A stretch of DNA of 64,000 nucleotides from Ponticaulis sp. (GTDB lineage: Bacteria; Pseudomonadota; Alphaproteobacteria; Caulobacterales; Hyphomonadaceae): assembly GCA_002692725.1 (NCBI GenBank), contig NZLU01000023.1, positions 372,001 through 436,000 of the forward strand. Reading direction: 5' to 3'. Position 1 is the stretch's first letter; each line of letters begins with the position of its first letter. Positions 8,677-18,330 of this stretch are shown one piece after another. Position numbers and translations under genes: made by a program. The notes below the pieces were generated by a model. It saw only the letters and a list, made by a program, of their open reading frames with translations, was not told the DNA's origin and searched no databases.

Positions 8677-9891
8677 TTGTATCTACGCACGACAATCGCA
8701 GCAGGCCTGATGCTGATATTAGGGCATCAGGCAATTTCGCAAACGCAATCGGAAACCGAAGTCGACTGTGGCCCAGATGGCTCATATCTTGTCGCGGCAA
8801 ATGCAGAGCCGGCACTCGAAGACCTCGAGAAACTTCGGCAGGTTCTGGGTGCGGTTTCAAATTTTGCAGATGCCTGCCCGGGCAATAATTTCGCCCAGTA
8901 TTATGCGTCAAAACTCTGGTACAACGGAATGGAGATGCAAATTCGGGGTGGTGCTCCCATCGAGCAGTCCTGGGCATCCTGGCAGCGAGCGTTCTCCTTT
9001 AATGAGGCATTTTACGACCTGTCCAGAGCTGAGCAATCTCGTAAAGCCAATGTTCCAGATTCTTTCCGAGAACTCGAACTTAGCTCCACAGCGCTGAACG
9101 AACTGAGAGAAGCGCTGGTGAAACGCGGCCTTGAATTTGGTCTCAAGGTCGGAAAATCCAATGAGTTCATGACCGCCGAGCAGGCGGATCAATGCCCCGC
9201 CAGGGTCTCAACAGATGCCAACGCCATGAATGGCTGGGCTGCCGAAAACCCGGAATATGCCGTGCAGATTGCGGCGATGGCTGAGCGTTATGAACCCGCC
9301 TGTCGCGCTGTCGAAGACCCACTCACCAAATATGGATTGCGTCTCTATTTTGCGCGCCTGGCGAAAATCCGGCTTCTCGCGGCGGAACAGAGTCTCCCGT
9401 CAGACCCAGAGCGCGCTCGCGCTTTCATCCTCAAAGTCAAGGATCACAGGGACAGTGTGGTCGCACAAGAAGACTACAGCATCACGGACTGGAATGATTA
9501 TTCAAGCGGAGCCAAACTGGCAGAGCTGAGCGCGCGCCTGCCCGCGATCAGGACGATCCCAACTGCGACCGATGCGCCTTTAGTGTCGTCTGGACGCGTC
9601 CCTGTTGATGACTGGTTCACAGGGGAGCATCCGCCCATAGCCGTCATGGAATCTATCGGAAGCACGATGAATTCCTATGTCGTTGAGACAGATGCCTCCG
9701 GTTTTATCAGAGTCATTGGCAAGACTTTCGCTCTGTTCAATGGAAAACCAGAAGAGAAATCCGCGCGATCTCTGCTCTATGCTGCCGCCAAGGCTTATGC
9801 CGAAGATGGCTCATATCGAACAATTGAAACGGTCGATACTCCGATCTCCCATGTCGGTTATGATTGGCTGCAAGATTACCAGAGCGAATAA
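8677..9891 (+). CDS. Secreted or periplasmic protein of unknown function
   Basis: This 404-residue protein is not recognised. The first 22 residues (MYLRTTIAAGLMLILGHQA) form a signal peptide with probable cleavage near ISQTQS. The mature part is mostly helical and acidic, and could be a tetratricopeptide-like solenoid (for example EDLEKLRQVLGAVSNFADAC, WASWQRAFSFNEAFYDLSRA). There are about five cysteines. A TTG start at 8677 is chosen because GGGAGG lies 5-6 bases upstream and no in-frame ATG precedes the signal peptide. The gene is alone on its strand, divergent from the macro gene and convergent with the S41 protease. Confidence 0.7.
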   Translation: MYLRTTIAAGLMLILGHQAISQTQSETEVDCGPDGSYLVAANAEPALEDLEKLRQVLGAVSNFADACPGNNFAQYYASKLWYNGMEMQIRGGAPIEQSWASWQRAFSFNEAFYDLSRAEQSRKANVPDSFRELELSSTALNELREALVKRGLEFGLKVGKSNEFMTAEQADQCPARVSTDANAMNGWAAENPEYAVQIAAMAERYEPACRAVEDPLTKYGLRLYFARLAKIRLLAAEQSLPSDPERARAFILKVKDHRDSVVAQEDYSITDWNDYSSGAKLAELSARLPAIRTIPTATDAPLVSSGRVPVDDWFTGEHPPIAVMESIGSTMNSYVVETDASGFIRVIGKTFALFNGKPEEKSARSLLYAAAKAYAEDGSYRTIETVDTPISHVGYDWLQDYQSE

Positions 9892-9924
9892 GCGGCCAGG
9901 CAAAGCGCCAGTCTTCGACACGCG

Positions 9925-11319
9925 CTAGTCGCCGACCAGCTCGACAATCTGACGAATAGCGGCGGCATGCCCGCCAATCGGATCGTCTTCCGGATAGATC
10001 TCGATTCCCATGTCCGGGGGAATGCCGCGCCCTTCAAAGACGTCACCATCCGCACTTTCAAACACCTCGTTCGAGAGTTCCAGATACCAGCCATTCGGCA
10101 GGGGCTTGGCGAGCGGTGTCGAGAACGCGCCGCGCGTTGTCGTCCCGACCAGTGTGACATTCGGTAGTGCGTTCAGCATGAGCGTCGTAATCTCACCACC
10201 CGACACGGTCACATCACTCGTCATCAGATAAACAGGTCCCGTAAAGCGGCGGCCATCATGAGGTTCAATCAAATATTCCGTCAGACTTTCCAGCTCACCC
10301 GGCACGCTCACGCGATACCCGATGAAAGCGTTATCCGTGAACAGCGCCGCAATCGCTCGCGTGACAGCATCATATCCACCGCGATTGTTTGAGAGGTCCA
10401 GTATTACAGCGTCATGGCCCTCAAACCGGGTCATCGCGGTGTCGAGAATTCTATCCAGCGCCGCCAGTTCAGCCTTCGACCAGTCAATGCTTCCTGGCAC
10501 CTCCGCATCTGAAAACCCGCCCATGGTGAAAATCTGCAGATAGCCGATCCGGCCATCAATCTCACCCAGCACAACGCGATCCGCGATCAGTTCAGCGCCG
10601 GGATCGAGTAAATCTTCAACCAGCTGATCGACCAGCCCGCCCACCCACGCGCCTTCGCCAATCCCGTTACGGATCATGGGAAGCGTCGAACCAAGACCCG
10701 CCTGAATGCGCTGCGGCTCTCCGTCCACCATGCCCAATATCTTCGTATGAGAATCCCCGAGCAGCGAGATCAGCTCATCGAAAACCTGCCACAAGGCGTC
10801 ATCGCCCATACCGTCCTTCACCTGATCGCGCCGTTTCGCGACCTCTGCAGGCCAATCCACGCCGCGCTGCTCGAAGAAGCCATAATGCTCCTCCATCACT
10901 GATGCGAAGACCTCAAACACAGCCGCTTCAGATGTCAGATCCGCCGCTCCACAATCTTTGGGCAGCTGATCCAGCCGCTCAAAATACGCTGCCGCATCTC
11001 CGGGCAGATACTGAAACCGGGCTGAACTGCCATTGGGTGCGGGGGTAAAAAGTTGATAGTCCACCTGTCCCATAAGAGGCGTCGTGTCGTCAGGCTGGGG
11101 CGTCAGATAACAGCCCGCTGGCGTGACCTGCCACCGGGTGATCTCATCTTCGCCTATCTCAAGAATCCAGCCCTTTTCAGTGGAGTGCCACACGCCTTCA
11201 GCCGCAGGAACAGCTTCGCCATCAGCGAAAACAGGCCGGGGTCCGGACGCTGTCGCGCAAGCCGGGACCAGGCCCAGGAACGCGAGGCTTCCCGCCGCCC
11301 GAAACCAAATTGTGCGCAC
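9925..11319 (-). CDS. S41 family peptidase, probably exported
   Basis: This 464-residue protein has an N-terminal signal peptide ending in LVPACATA, possibly a lipoprotein site although Pro at -2 is unusual. The C-terminal half is a tail-specific protease/tricorn core: DAVILDLSNNRGGYDAVTR, then YLMTSDVTVSGGEITTLML with the likely nucleophile Ser in VSGGE, then LVGTTTRGAFSTPLAKPLPNG. The lysine of classical CtpA enzymes is not obvious, so the tricorn-type S/H/E arrangement fits better. The start is GTG 11319, with AGGAG 7 bases upstream. A perfect 18-bp palindrome sits 16 bp upstream of the start and probably binds the adjacent TetR protein. Confidence 0.82.
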   Translation of the reverse strand: MRTIWFRAAGSLAFLGLVPACATASGPRPVFADGEAVPAAEGVWHSTEKGWILEIGEDEITRWQVTPAGCYLTPQPDDTTPLMGQVDYQLFTPAPNGSSARFQYLPGDAAAYFERLDQLPKDCGAADLTSEAAVFEVFASVMEEHYGFFEQRGVDWPAEVAKRRDQVKDGMGDDALWQVFDELISLLGDSHTKILGMVDGEPQRIQAGLGSTLPMIRNGIGEGAWVGGLVDQLVEDLLDPGAELIADRVVLGEIDGRIGYLQIFTMGGFSDAEVPGSIDWSKAELAALDRILDTAMTRFEGHDAVILDLSNNRGGYDAVTRAIAALFTDNAFIGYRVSVPGELESLTEYLIEPHDGRRFTGPVYLMTSDVTVSGGEITTLMLNALPNVTLVGTTTRGAFSTPLAKPLPNGWYLELSNEVFESADGDVFEGRGIPPDMGIEIYPEDDPIGGHAAAIRQIVELVGD

Positions 11320-11334
11320 TTTGAACTCCTGAAT

Positions 11335-11352
11335 AAATGACCGCGGTCATTT
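11335..11352. promoter_or_regulatory. TetR-type operator before the S41 gene
   Basis: AAATGACCGCGGTCATTT is a perfect 18-bp palindrome between the TetR stop and the S41 start. Its half-site TGACC recurs in the palindrome at 11983-11994 next to the TetR start, which suggests that the same regulator binds both. Confidence 0.7.
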
Positions 11353-11375
11353 TTTGAATGAGAGGCTGACAGAAG

Positions 11376-11960
11376 TCAAGAATGGATCATTGCCATCAGC
11401 GCAGAAATGCGCCGGGTGAGCGTCTCGTCCAGATCAGATCGCTGGCCCGTATTCAGCCATTCCCGGATCGTTCCGGTCACACAAGCCACATACAGCTCAG
11501 CAACATCTTCCAGTGCGACATCAGCTCTGACCTCATCGCGCTCACGGGCCTCCATCAAAGAGGCGAGCGCCAGGGCGCGGATTCGATCGTCAGCCGCCGC
11601 TTCACGGGTCTGAATAGACCGCACGACGGGCGCATAAACGTGCTTGGCAAGCCAGAGGTCAGGCTCGGTGCGTGCAATTGAGACCGCCGACACCGCCCGC
11701 GCAATCAGAGTCTCGGTCACGCTGGCATTTTGCGCCAGACTGGCGGCTTCGCTCGTCTGCATGGCCGCATCATACCACTCGGCCAGCACATCGGCTTTGC
11801 TCGGGAAATGGTTGAAGAATGTCCCTTTGGCCACGCCGACATCCTTGCAGATGTCAGCAACAGAACTCGCTTCATACCCGTCGGTCCGAAAACGAGCGAG
11901 AGCGGCGGAATAGAGCTTCTGGCGAAGTGCGGCTTTCTTAGCGTCACGTAATCCGGTCAT
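11376..11960 (-). CDS. TetR family transcriptional regulator
   Basis: This 194-residue regulator has the N-terminal helix-turn-helix domain of the family (residues 10-57): ALARFRTDGYEASSVADIC, then VGVAKGTFFNHFPSKADVL. The helical ligand domain shows no recognisable specificity. The start at 11960 is an ATG. Palindromes with TGACC half-sites lie just upstream (11983-11994) and in front of the S41 gene (11335-11352), indicating autoregulation and control of S41. The GST gene ends 36 bp upstream on the same strand. Confidence 0.9.
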   Translation of the reverse strand: MTGLRDAKKAALRQKLYSAALARFRTDGYEASSVADICKDVGVAKGTFFNHFPSKADVLAEWYDAAMQTSEAASLAQNASVTETLIARAVSAVSIARTEPDLWLAKHVYAPVVRSIQTREAAADDRIRALALASLMEARERDEVRADVALEDVAELYVACVTGTIREWLNTGQRSDLDETLTRRISALMAMIHS

Positions 11961-11982
11961 GATTGAAGTATGACCGTATTTA

Positions 11983-11994
11983 TGACCCGGGTCA
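11983..11994. promoter_or_regulatory. Second TGACC palindrome, at the TetR start
   Basis: TGACCCGGGTCA is a perfect 12-bp palindrome 22 bp before the TetR start codon, with an extra half-site TGACC at 11971. It differs from the S41 operator core only in the central bases, consistent with autoregulation. Confidence 0.6.
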
Positions 11995-11996
11995 CC

Positions 11997-12608
11997 TTAT
12001 GCAGATTGCAAGGCCTTCGCGTCCTGTTCCGTTGCCCACACCATGCTTGGATGCTCAGAGCAGCGTTTTACCCAGGCCCGGATCAACTCATTCTCCGGCA
12101 CAGCGTCCGGCATCCAGAGAAACGGCGACACCATAATCAGATCTACCGCGGTAAAGCCATCCGTCATCAGCCAATCCTGACCCGTCAGCGCCCTGACCAA
12201 AGTTTCTTCGATCTCGGCCATGCCCCGAAACGTAGACTGGAAGACGGGATTGTCGCCAACGCCAGCAAATCCACCCACCAGAACGGGCTCAACCACGCCG
12301 CCATAATAGGCCATCCAGCTGAGATACTCGCCGCGGCCAGTCTCGCCCACCTGACGCCCGAGCGGACTTTTAAAGTGGTCGGTCAGATAGACCATAATGG
12401 CCGGCGTCTCACGGATCAGTTCGCCATTATGCACCAGAAGCGGCACTTTCTTCTCCGGGTGCGGATTGCTGTCATCAGGGCCACCACCGCCATCCTGCCG
12501 AGGAATGCTGACAGTTTTCAGCTCAACCTCATCGAGCTTACCCATCGCATGGATAAGCGCCAGCACGCGGGTCGATCGGGTTTGCGGCGAATGATAAAAT
12601 GTCAGCAT
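11997..12608 (-). CDS. Glutathione S-transferase family protein
   Basis: This 203-residue protein has a thioredoxin-like N-terminal domain (MLTFYHSPQTRSTRV, cis-proline in KKVPLLV, and ETPAIMVYLTD for the glutathione gamma-glutamyl contact) and an all-helical C-terminal domain (DWLMTDGFTAVDLIM, with the buried Asp of the N-capping box). The catalytic residue is not certain; Ser7 or Tyr5 are candidates. Conjugation or peroxide reduction with glutathione is family knowledge. It lies upstream of and co-directional with the TetR gene. Its own upstream region contains an inverted repeat (12656-12673) and then the aroA fragment. Confidence 0.85.
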   Translation of the reverse strand: MLTFYHSPQTRSTRVLALIHAMGKLDEVELKTVSIPRQDGGGGPDDSNPHPEKKVPLLVHNGELIRETPAIMVYLTDHFKSPLGRQVGETGRGEYLSWMAYYGGVVEPVLVGGFAGVGDNPVFQSTFRGMAEIEETLVRALTGQDWLMTDGFTAVDLIMVSPFLWMPDAVPENELIRAWVKRCSEHPSMVWATEQDAKALQSA

Positions 12609-12655
12609 AAAGTCTCTCCTTCAGAATAACTGCTGACAGGCTGATGACATAAAGA

Positions 12656-12673
12656 CTGACACATTTTTGTCAG
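12656..12673. promoter_or_regulatory. Inverted repeat upstream of GST
   Basis: CTGACA and TGTCAG are separated by 6 bases, 48 bp before the GST start. The motif plus its right flank CAGCG resembles the element before uvrB at 56801-56826. It may be an operator. Confidence 0.4.
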
Positions 12674-12690
12674 CAGCGTGTCAGGAGGCA

Positions 12691-13435
<745 letters not shown>

Positions 13436-13439
<4 letters not shown>

Positions 13440-14527
13440 TCTATCCCTAAGACTTTGGATGGGAGATACCCTACTTTCCCATCATACTGAACCTTGGCCC
13501 ATAGTTTGAGCGGTCCGACACACAATACACTGATATTCTGGAACTCGTTGGCTAGGAAGACCTCATTGGAATTGTCATCGTATGGAATGCCTCGCGCGGC
13601 TATCGTCTTTAAAAGAAGAGCAGCCACCGGAAAATCTTTAGCTTCAAACGGTGTTTCGCCGAATTTTGCGCGTTCATATCTGGCTATAGCCTTAAACCGA
13701 GTCATCTGTTCGTTCGACAGTTTGATATCAAAACAATCGTTGCCGATTGCCGAATTGGCGTTAGTCAGACTGGGAGAAGGATCAGCACGAGGCAACGGAA
13801 TCGGAATAGTCTCCTGCCGTGCTTCCTTTTTTGTTCTTGCTGAAAAATTCGGCGAGGGAGTTGCCGTTTGATATGAGTCTGGTTGTGAGCTTGGAGCTGT
13901 TTCTTTCTTCAGTTCCAAAGTGCGATCAAAAAGCCCCAAATCGAAGTAAAGCCAGCCGATGCACACGCTGATTGCGCCAACAACTAAGAGTGAAAATGCG
14001 ATTTTAAGTCCGAAGAACGAACGCTCACGCTTGCTGCTCGTCCCGCGTCCCTCAAGTTCGGTGTGTAGCCGAGGTTTGCTCAAACCAATATCGTTTGAGA
14101 GACGAGCAACGCCGGCTTCAATATATTCTCGCTCAACTCTCAGGCTGTTTTGAAATACGATCGACCGTAAATCAGCAGGCAGGTCGTCAGCGTCTGGCAT
14201 CACCGCAGAATCAAACAGAATCGGCAGAATGGGAATGCCATTTTTTAATGCAGTGGAGATTTCCTGCCTAACGAAATCGTTGGGATTGTCCAGCTTGCGG
14301 TTTCCATCTGAGTCCGAAATTTGAGCCCAGTTAGGGCCCATGATAACGAGACAGTGCGAGCATTGCTTCAGAATATTTTCCACATACCGGTCAAAGCGTT
14401 CAGCGACTGGTATATGATGGATGTCGACAAAAATATCTTCGGGCGGGATATACGCACTCAAATGTTGTTTGAAGCTGTCAACGAAATAGCCGTTTTCTCG
14501 TCTGTAACAGATGAAAATTTTGGCCAA
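13436..14527 (-). CDS. Membrane-anchored TIR domain protein with SH3-like tail
   Basis: This is a 363-residue protein. Residues 1-145 form a TIR domain: IFICYRRENG, then EDIFVDIHHIPVAERF, then CLVIMGPNWAQ and DFVRQEISTALKNGIPILPILF. Glu89 in RQEIS stands where NAD-cleaving TIRs carry the catalytic glutamate. A single membrane helix (172-194) leads to a Pro/Thr/Ser-rich linker and a C-terminal part ending in LWAKVQYDGKVGYLPSKVL, which resembles a bacterial SH3 domain. The TIR side should be cytoplasmic and the SH3-like end periplasmic. The start is TTG 14527, with GGGGA 7 bases upstream. The operon (this gene plus the next) is enclosed by the two aroA tails. An antiphage or stress-triggered NADase role is possible but unproven. 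Confidence 0.82.
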
Positions 14528-14625
14528 TGCGGTTCCCCTAAAACCTCGACTTGAGAAGACTTTTCAGCATTGGAAGGGCACAAGTCAAGAATAGAAGTGG
14601 TCAAGTTGTATCACTAAAGTTGCAA

Positions 14626-14761
14626 GCTTTACCCTTCCCGGATATCGGCTCCCAGCTGAGCCAGATGAGCAAAGAATTCCGGATAGCTGGTATTGATCAT
14701 GGAGACGTCATCCACTGCCACCGGCTTTTGTGATACTGTTCCCATGATCAGGGCCGACATG
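14626..14761 (-). repeat. aroA 3' end, right copy of the direct repeat
   Basis: This is the functional aroA tail and stop, equal in length to the remnant at 12691-12826. The similarity ends abruptly at both sides: at the base after the stop region and at the ATG-like codon of MSALIMG. Confidence 0.85.
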
Positions 14762-15948
14762 GCGATCCGGTGATCATGGCAGGCTTCCACAATGCCGCCG
14801 CCCGGCACCTTTCCGGCGCACCCCTGGACGACAAACCCGTCTTCCAGCTCTTCTACCTCCACGCCATTCACGCGCAGCATCTTGACCGTTGCTTTGATCC
14901 GATCGCTTTCTTTCACACGAAGTTCCTTCGCGCCCGTCACGCGCGTTTCGCCGTCCGCAAATGCGGCCAGCACAGCAAAGATCGGGAATTCATCAATCAT
15001 GGCGGGCACGATGTCGTGCGGCGGGTTTACGGCTCTGAGGCCATCGGGGCCGGAAATCCGTACCGTGACAATATCCTCGCCGCTCACCTCGCGCGGATCG
15101 GCGAGATCAATGTCAGCCATCTGGCACGCCATGCGCAGAAACCCATTGCGTGTTTCATTCATCATATGGCCGTCAATGGAGAGCTTTGATCCGGGGGAGA
15201 GCAGGGCGGCGGCGATCAGAAACGCCGCAGACGATGGGTCAGCCGGAACGGTGAAATCACCGGCTTTCAAAGCTTGCCCGCCCTCAATCGACACAATCTG
15301 CCCGTCACCACCTGGCGTGCAGCCGACCTCTGCGCCAAATCCTCTCAACATCCGCTCAGTATGGTCGCGAGTGGTGTGGGGCTCGCGCACAATGGTTGTG
15401 CCCTGTGCGTTAAGGCCCGCAAGCAGAATGCAGGACTTCACCTGCGCCGAGGCGACGGGCGGTGTGTAGTCAATGGCTTTAAGCTGACTTGACCCACACA
15501 GAACCAGTGGGAGTTTATCTGCTTCCGGACCGAGATCGCTCGTGACCACCCCCATCTCTCTCAAGGGATTGAGCACTCTATCCATGGGGCGGCCCGACAG
15601 GCTTTGATCTCCGGCAAGCGAGACGCGGAGGTTATAACCCGCCATTGCGCCCATCATCAGGCGTGAGCCCGTACCGGAATTGCCAAAGTCGATCGTCTCA
15701 GGGGGCGTGGCAAAACCACCACTGCCAGAAACGACCCAGCGACCTGCGCCTTTGCGTTCCACCTTTGCGCCGAGTTGACGGCAGGCTTCGGCAGTCCGTA
15801 GAACGTCATCCCCTTCCAGCAAGCCGGTTATGTGAGATACCCCATCGGCCATCGCGGCGAAGAGAACCGCGCGGTGAGAACAGGATTTGTCCCCCGGTGG
15901 CGTAATATCTCCAGAAATTGATGAAACCGGGCTTGAAATCCACACCAT
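14629..15948 (-). CDS. aroA: 5-enolpyruvylshikimate-3-phosphate synthase
   Basis: This 439-residue enzyme joins shikimate-3-phosphate and phosphoenolpyruvate in the chorismate pathway. It has PPGDKSCSHRAVLFAAMADG near the N-terminus (usual SKS replaced by KSCSHR-type spacing), GNSGTGSRLMMGAMAG for the phosphoenolpyruvate site, VPADPSSAAFLIAAALL, and DEFPIFAVLAAFADGETR with KELRVKESDRI. The GNSGT-SR and short-loop pattern fits the class II enzymes common in alphaproteobacteria. The final 43 residues were probably supplied by the incoming DNA, because an older version lies at 12691-12826. TIGR02300 is divergent, 110 bp upstream. Confidence 0.95.
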   Translation of the reverse strand: MVWISSPVSSISGDITPPGDKSCSHRAVLFAAMADGVSHITGLLEGDDVLRTAEACRQLGAKVERKGAGRWVVSGSGGFATPPETIDFGNSGTGSRLMMGAMAGYNLRVSLAGDQSLSGRPMDRVLNPLREMGVVTSDLGPEADKLPLVLCGSSQLKAIDYTPPVASAQVKSCILLAGLNAQGTTIVREPHTTRDHTERMLRGFGAEVGCTPGGDGQIVSIEGGQALKAGDFTVPADPSSAAFLIAAALLSPGSKLSIDGHMMNETRNGFLRMACQMADIDLADPREVSGEDIVTVRISGPDGLRAVNPPHDIVPAMIDEFPIFAVLAAFADGETRVTGAKELRVKESDRIKATVKMLRVNGVEVEELEDGFVVQGCAGKVPGGGIVEACHDHRIAMSALIMGTVSQKPVAVDDVSMINTSYPEFFAHLAQLGADIREG

Positions 15949-16058
15949 TGCACTGCTGACCTGTTGTTTCCCACAAAACTGCTTTGACAGGGCGTGCCTA
16001 TCGTGGCAAGCGCTCGCTCTTAACGAGAAATATGGACTGATCGCTCAAGGGGGCAGAT

Positions 16059-16571
16059 GTGCCAAGACAAGATTTGGGAACAAAACGAATTGATCCGGAA
16101 ACCGGGCAAAAATTTTATGACCTGAACAAGGATCCGATCGTCTCCCCTTATACAGGTAAAGAATATCCGCTTTCTTTCTTTGAGGAAGCCGTCGAAACAC
16201 CAACCAAACCACCTCGCGGCTCCTCCAAGCCGGAAGATCCGGAAGAGGATGATGAGGACGAGGATGAAGTCGACGATGACGACGCAAAATCCTCCAAGAA
16301 TGACGATGACGACGATGAAGACGAGGTGGATGACACACCTGAAATCGACGAAGTCGATCAGGATGCACCAATCGCCACGTCCGATGATGATGACGATGAT
16401 GATTCCACAACGGCTGTGCCGGATGGTTTCACAGATGTAGACGATGACGACGATGTGGTCCTCGACGATGACGATGACGACGACAGCTTCGATCTGGATG
16501 ACGACACAGACGTCGATCTGGATGATGATGACGATGTCAGCATTGACGAGGATGACGATCTCAACACGTAG
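16059..16571 (+). CDS. TIGR02300 family (FYDLN acid) protein
   Basis: This 170-residue protein has a conserved N-terminal module of about 40 residues (LGTKRIDPETGQKFYDLNKD, then PIVSPYTGKEYP) followed by a tail made almost entirely of Asp and Glu. The family is alphaproteobacterial and of unknown function, usually divergent from aroA as here. The N-terminal module has a zinc-ribbon-like look but lacks the four cysteines. The start is GTG 16059, supported by AAGGGGG 7 bases upstream; an ATG at 16057 is out of frame. Confidence 0.9.
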   Translation: MPRQDLGTKRIDPETGQKFYDLNKDPIVSPYTGKEYPLSFFEEAVETPTKPPRGSSKPEDPEEDDEDEDEVDDDDAKSSKNDDDDDEDEVDDTPEIDEVDQDAPIATSDDDDDDDSTTAVPDGFTDVDDDDDVVLDDDDDDDSFDLDDDTDVDLDDDDDVSIDEDDDLNT

Positions 16572-16641
16572 AGGATTTTCGCTGAAATTGGGTCTTGATC
16601 GAGACCGGGTTTCAGCGTAATTCTCGCCGCTCTGAATTTCA

Positions 16642-16716
<75 letters not shown>

Positions 16717-16717
<1 letters not shown>

Positions 16718-16777
16718 AACTTTCCAGTTTTGCTACGCAAAAATTTTCGTGCCGGTGGCACGAAAATAGGAAAGTTT
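16717..16777 (+). terminator. Nested hairpin after tRNA-Ala
   Basis: AAACTTTCC (16717-16725) pairs with GGAAAGTTT (16769-16777) around an inner perfect 10-bp hairpin TTTTCGTGCC / GGCACGAAAA (16744-16753 with 16757-16766). The outer stem starts at the tRNA 3' end, so this may set tRNA processing or termination. It could also be a small palindromic element. Confidence 0.5.
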
Positions 16778-17448
16778 TGTGTTTCTACGTTTTGATCGCC
16801 CGCACTGGCTGCGCCAGCGCGATGGATCGCGCTCAAGGCTGCAGCCGCAAAGTTGGCACCGATCCAGTGAATCGATTGTAGGGAAAAATCGTGTCTCATT
16901 TGCCTCACGCCGCGTGAGCTACCTCCAGCCAGGCGGGCCAAAGCTTGACGGCAGGTCTGCCGCTGTCTGAATTTGCCTTAAAGCTGTCAAAGAGCAAGAC
17001 TGAGGCTGGGCAAGCCATCCGCTTTGGATGAGACAATGACCAGACAATGAGAAAACAACAGCGAAGGCTGTCGCGCCGAAGCAATGCGGAGGCCGGCTGG
17101 TTGATTTTCTTCTGCCGCTGTCTGGATTTGGGCTCTTCGATAAAAAAAAGCGCCCTACTGTATTGCAAAGATCTGATCGCTTGCGCGAGCGACGCAGCTT
17201 ATCCAGAAGCGTCGCAAAAATTTAATTTGTCACGACTTGTCCGGGTGTTCAGTCGATTATCCTGATTTATTGCAAAATATTTGATAACTTATGTCAGTAT
17301 ACAGAGCAGAATTGCCCGAAGTATTGTCATTTCCCTAACAGAACTGTTGCTCAGACTTTTCCTGTTAACATTTTCGTGTTAGTTACTGACCATCAGGTGC
17401 GCATCCTGCTGGATGATGCATGTGATGTGTAGAGTAGTGTTGAGTGCG
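16778..17448. other. Gene-poor stretch downstream of tRNA-Ala
   Basis: No convincing gene is seen. The sequence contains two loosely similar phrases GCCGCTGTCTG (16959 and 17124) and short open frames without ribosome sites. The last 200 bp are AT-rich. It looks like decayed DNA next to a tRNA, but no integrase remnant or repeated tRNA end was found. Confidence 0.5.
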
Positions 17449-17470
17449 GGGCGGTCCTTCTGGGCCGCCC
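17449..17470 (+). terminator. GC-rich hairpin, possible end of a small RNA
   Basis: GGGCGGTCC (17449-17457) pairs with GGGCCGCCC (17462-17470) around TTCT. Only a weak T run follows. The AT-rich DNA before it (17300-17380) could hold a promoter, so a short RNA ending here is possible. Confidence 0.35.
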
Positions 17471-17573
17471 TTGTGCTATCTGCCTGAAATTTCTGGAAAA
17501 AAATCAGACGACCCGGATTGGCTGCCCCGATCCTCGCCAGTCCTCAAAGCTCCTGCAAATCAGCGGCTTATGG

Positions 17574-18248
17574 TTAACCGTCAGACGATTTCGAATCAAT
17601 GCCTTTGCGCGGATCGGACTTCGGTGCCGGTGCCAGTCGCAGAACTTCAGTCTGAAACCGCTCATCCTCTCCTGCGGCCAAAAACGGCAGCGCACGCGCA
17701 CACGCCTCCAGAAGCGCATCTTTCCAGTCCGCCTCTGCTTTTGGAAAGTCCGCCAGCACGTAGGACATCACCCGCGATTTGTCACCCGGATGCCCGACAC
17801 CCATGCGCGCCCGTCGAATGTCTGCCCCCATATGCGAGATGATAGAGCGCAGCCCATTATTCCCGGAATGTCCGCCGCCTTGTTTCATCCGGAAACGGCC
17901 GGGCGCCAGATCAATTTCGTCATGGAAAACGACAATCTTCTCCGCATCCACCTTATAGAACCGGGCGGCCTCTGAAACTGCACGTCCTGTTTCGTTGTAA
18001 AAGGTTTGCGGCTTCATCAGCAGCGCCTTTACGGGCCGCCCGTCTACCAGCACATTGCCTTCACTGATCTGCGACTGGAATTTGGACTTCCAGGGGCCAA
18101 ACCCATGCGTCTCGGCAATGGCGTCAATCACCATGAAACCGAAATTGTGCCGGTTCTTTGCGTATTTGTCGCCAGGATTGCCCTGACCAACCAGAATAAG
18201 CATCGGGGAAAAACTCTCTTTCCGGAGCGATTTGAATAAGCCGAACAT
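17574..18248 (-). CDS. pth: Peptidyl-tRNA hydrolase
   Basis: This 224-residue enzyme frees tRNA from stalled peptidyl-tRNA. It has LILVGQGNPGDKYAKNRHNFGF (catalytic His in NRHN), LLMKPQTFYNETG, VFHDEIDLAPGRFRMKQGGGHSGNNGLRS, and RARMGVGHP. The Gln in VGQGNPG replaces the usual Leu. The frame opens at 18248 with 15 extra residues (MFGLFKSLRKESFSP); most homologs begin at the internal Met at 18203. Neither start has a well-spaced ribosome site, so the N-terminus is uncertain. It lies after rplY, the usual partner, but a terminator hairpin (18281-18308) separates them. Confidence 0.93.
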   Translation of the reverse strand: MFGLFKSLRKESFSPMLILVGQGNPGDKYAKNRHNFGFMVIDAIAETHGFGPWKSKFQSQISEGNVLVDGRPVKALLMKPQTFYNETGRAVSEAARFYKVDAEKIVVFHDEIDLAPGRFRMKQGGGHSGNNGLRSIISHMGADIRRARMGVGHPGDKSRVMSYVLADFPKAEADWKDALLEACARALPFLAAGEDERFQTEVLRLAPAPKSDPRKGIDSKSSDG

Positions 18249-18280
18249 GCTTGCTGTCTATCACTGAATACTGGCAACAA

Positions 18281-18308
18281 AAAAGGCCAGACGAATGTCT
18301 GGCCTTTT
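18281..18308 (-). terminator. Terminator between rplY and pth
   Basis: A perfect 12-bp stem AAAAGGCCAGAC / GTCTGGCCTTTT with loop ATTC on the minus strand is followed by a TTTT-rich run. It ends rplY transcription and may let only part of it reach pth. Confidence 0.8.
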
Positions 18309-18330
18309 CCTGTCATTCGACTGAATTCGA

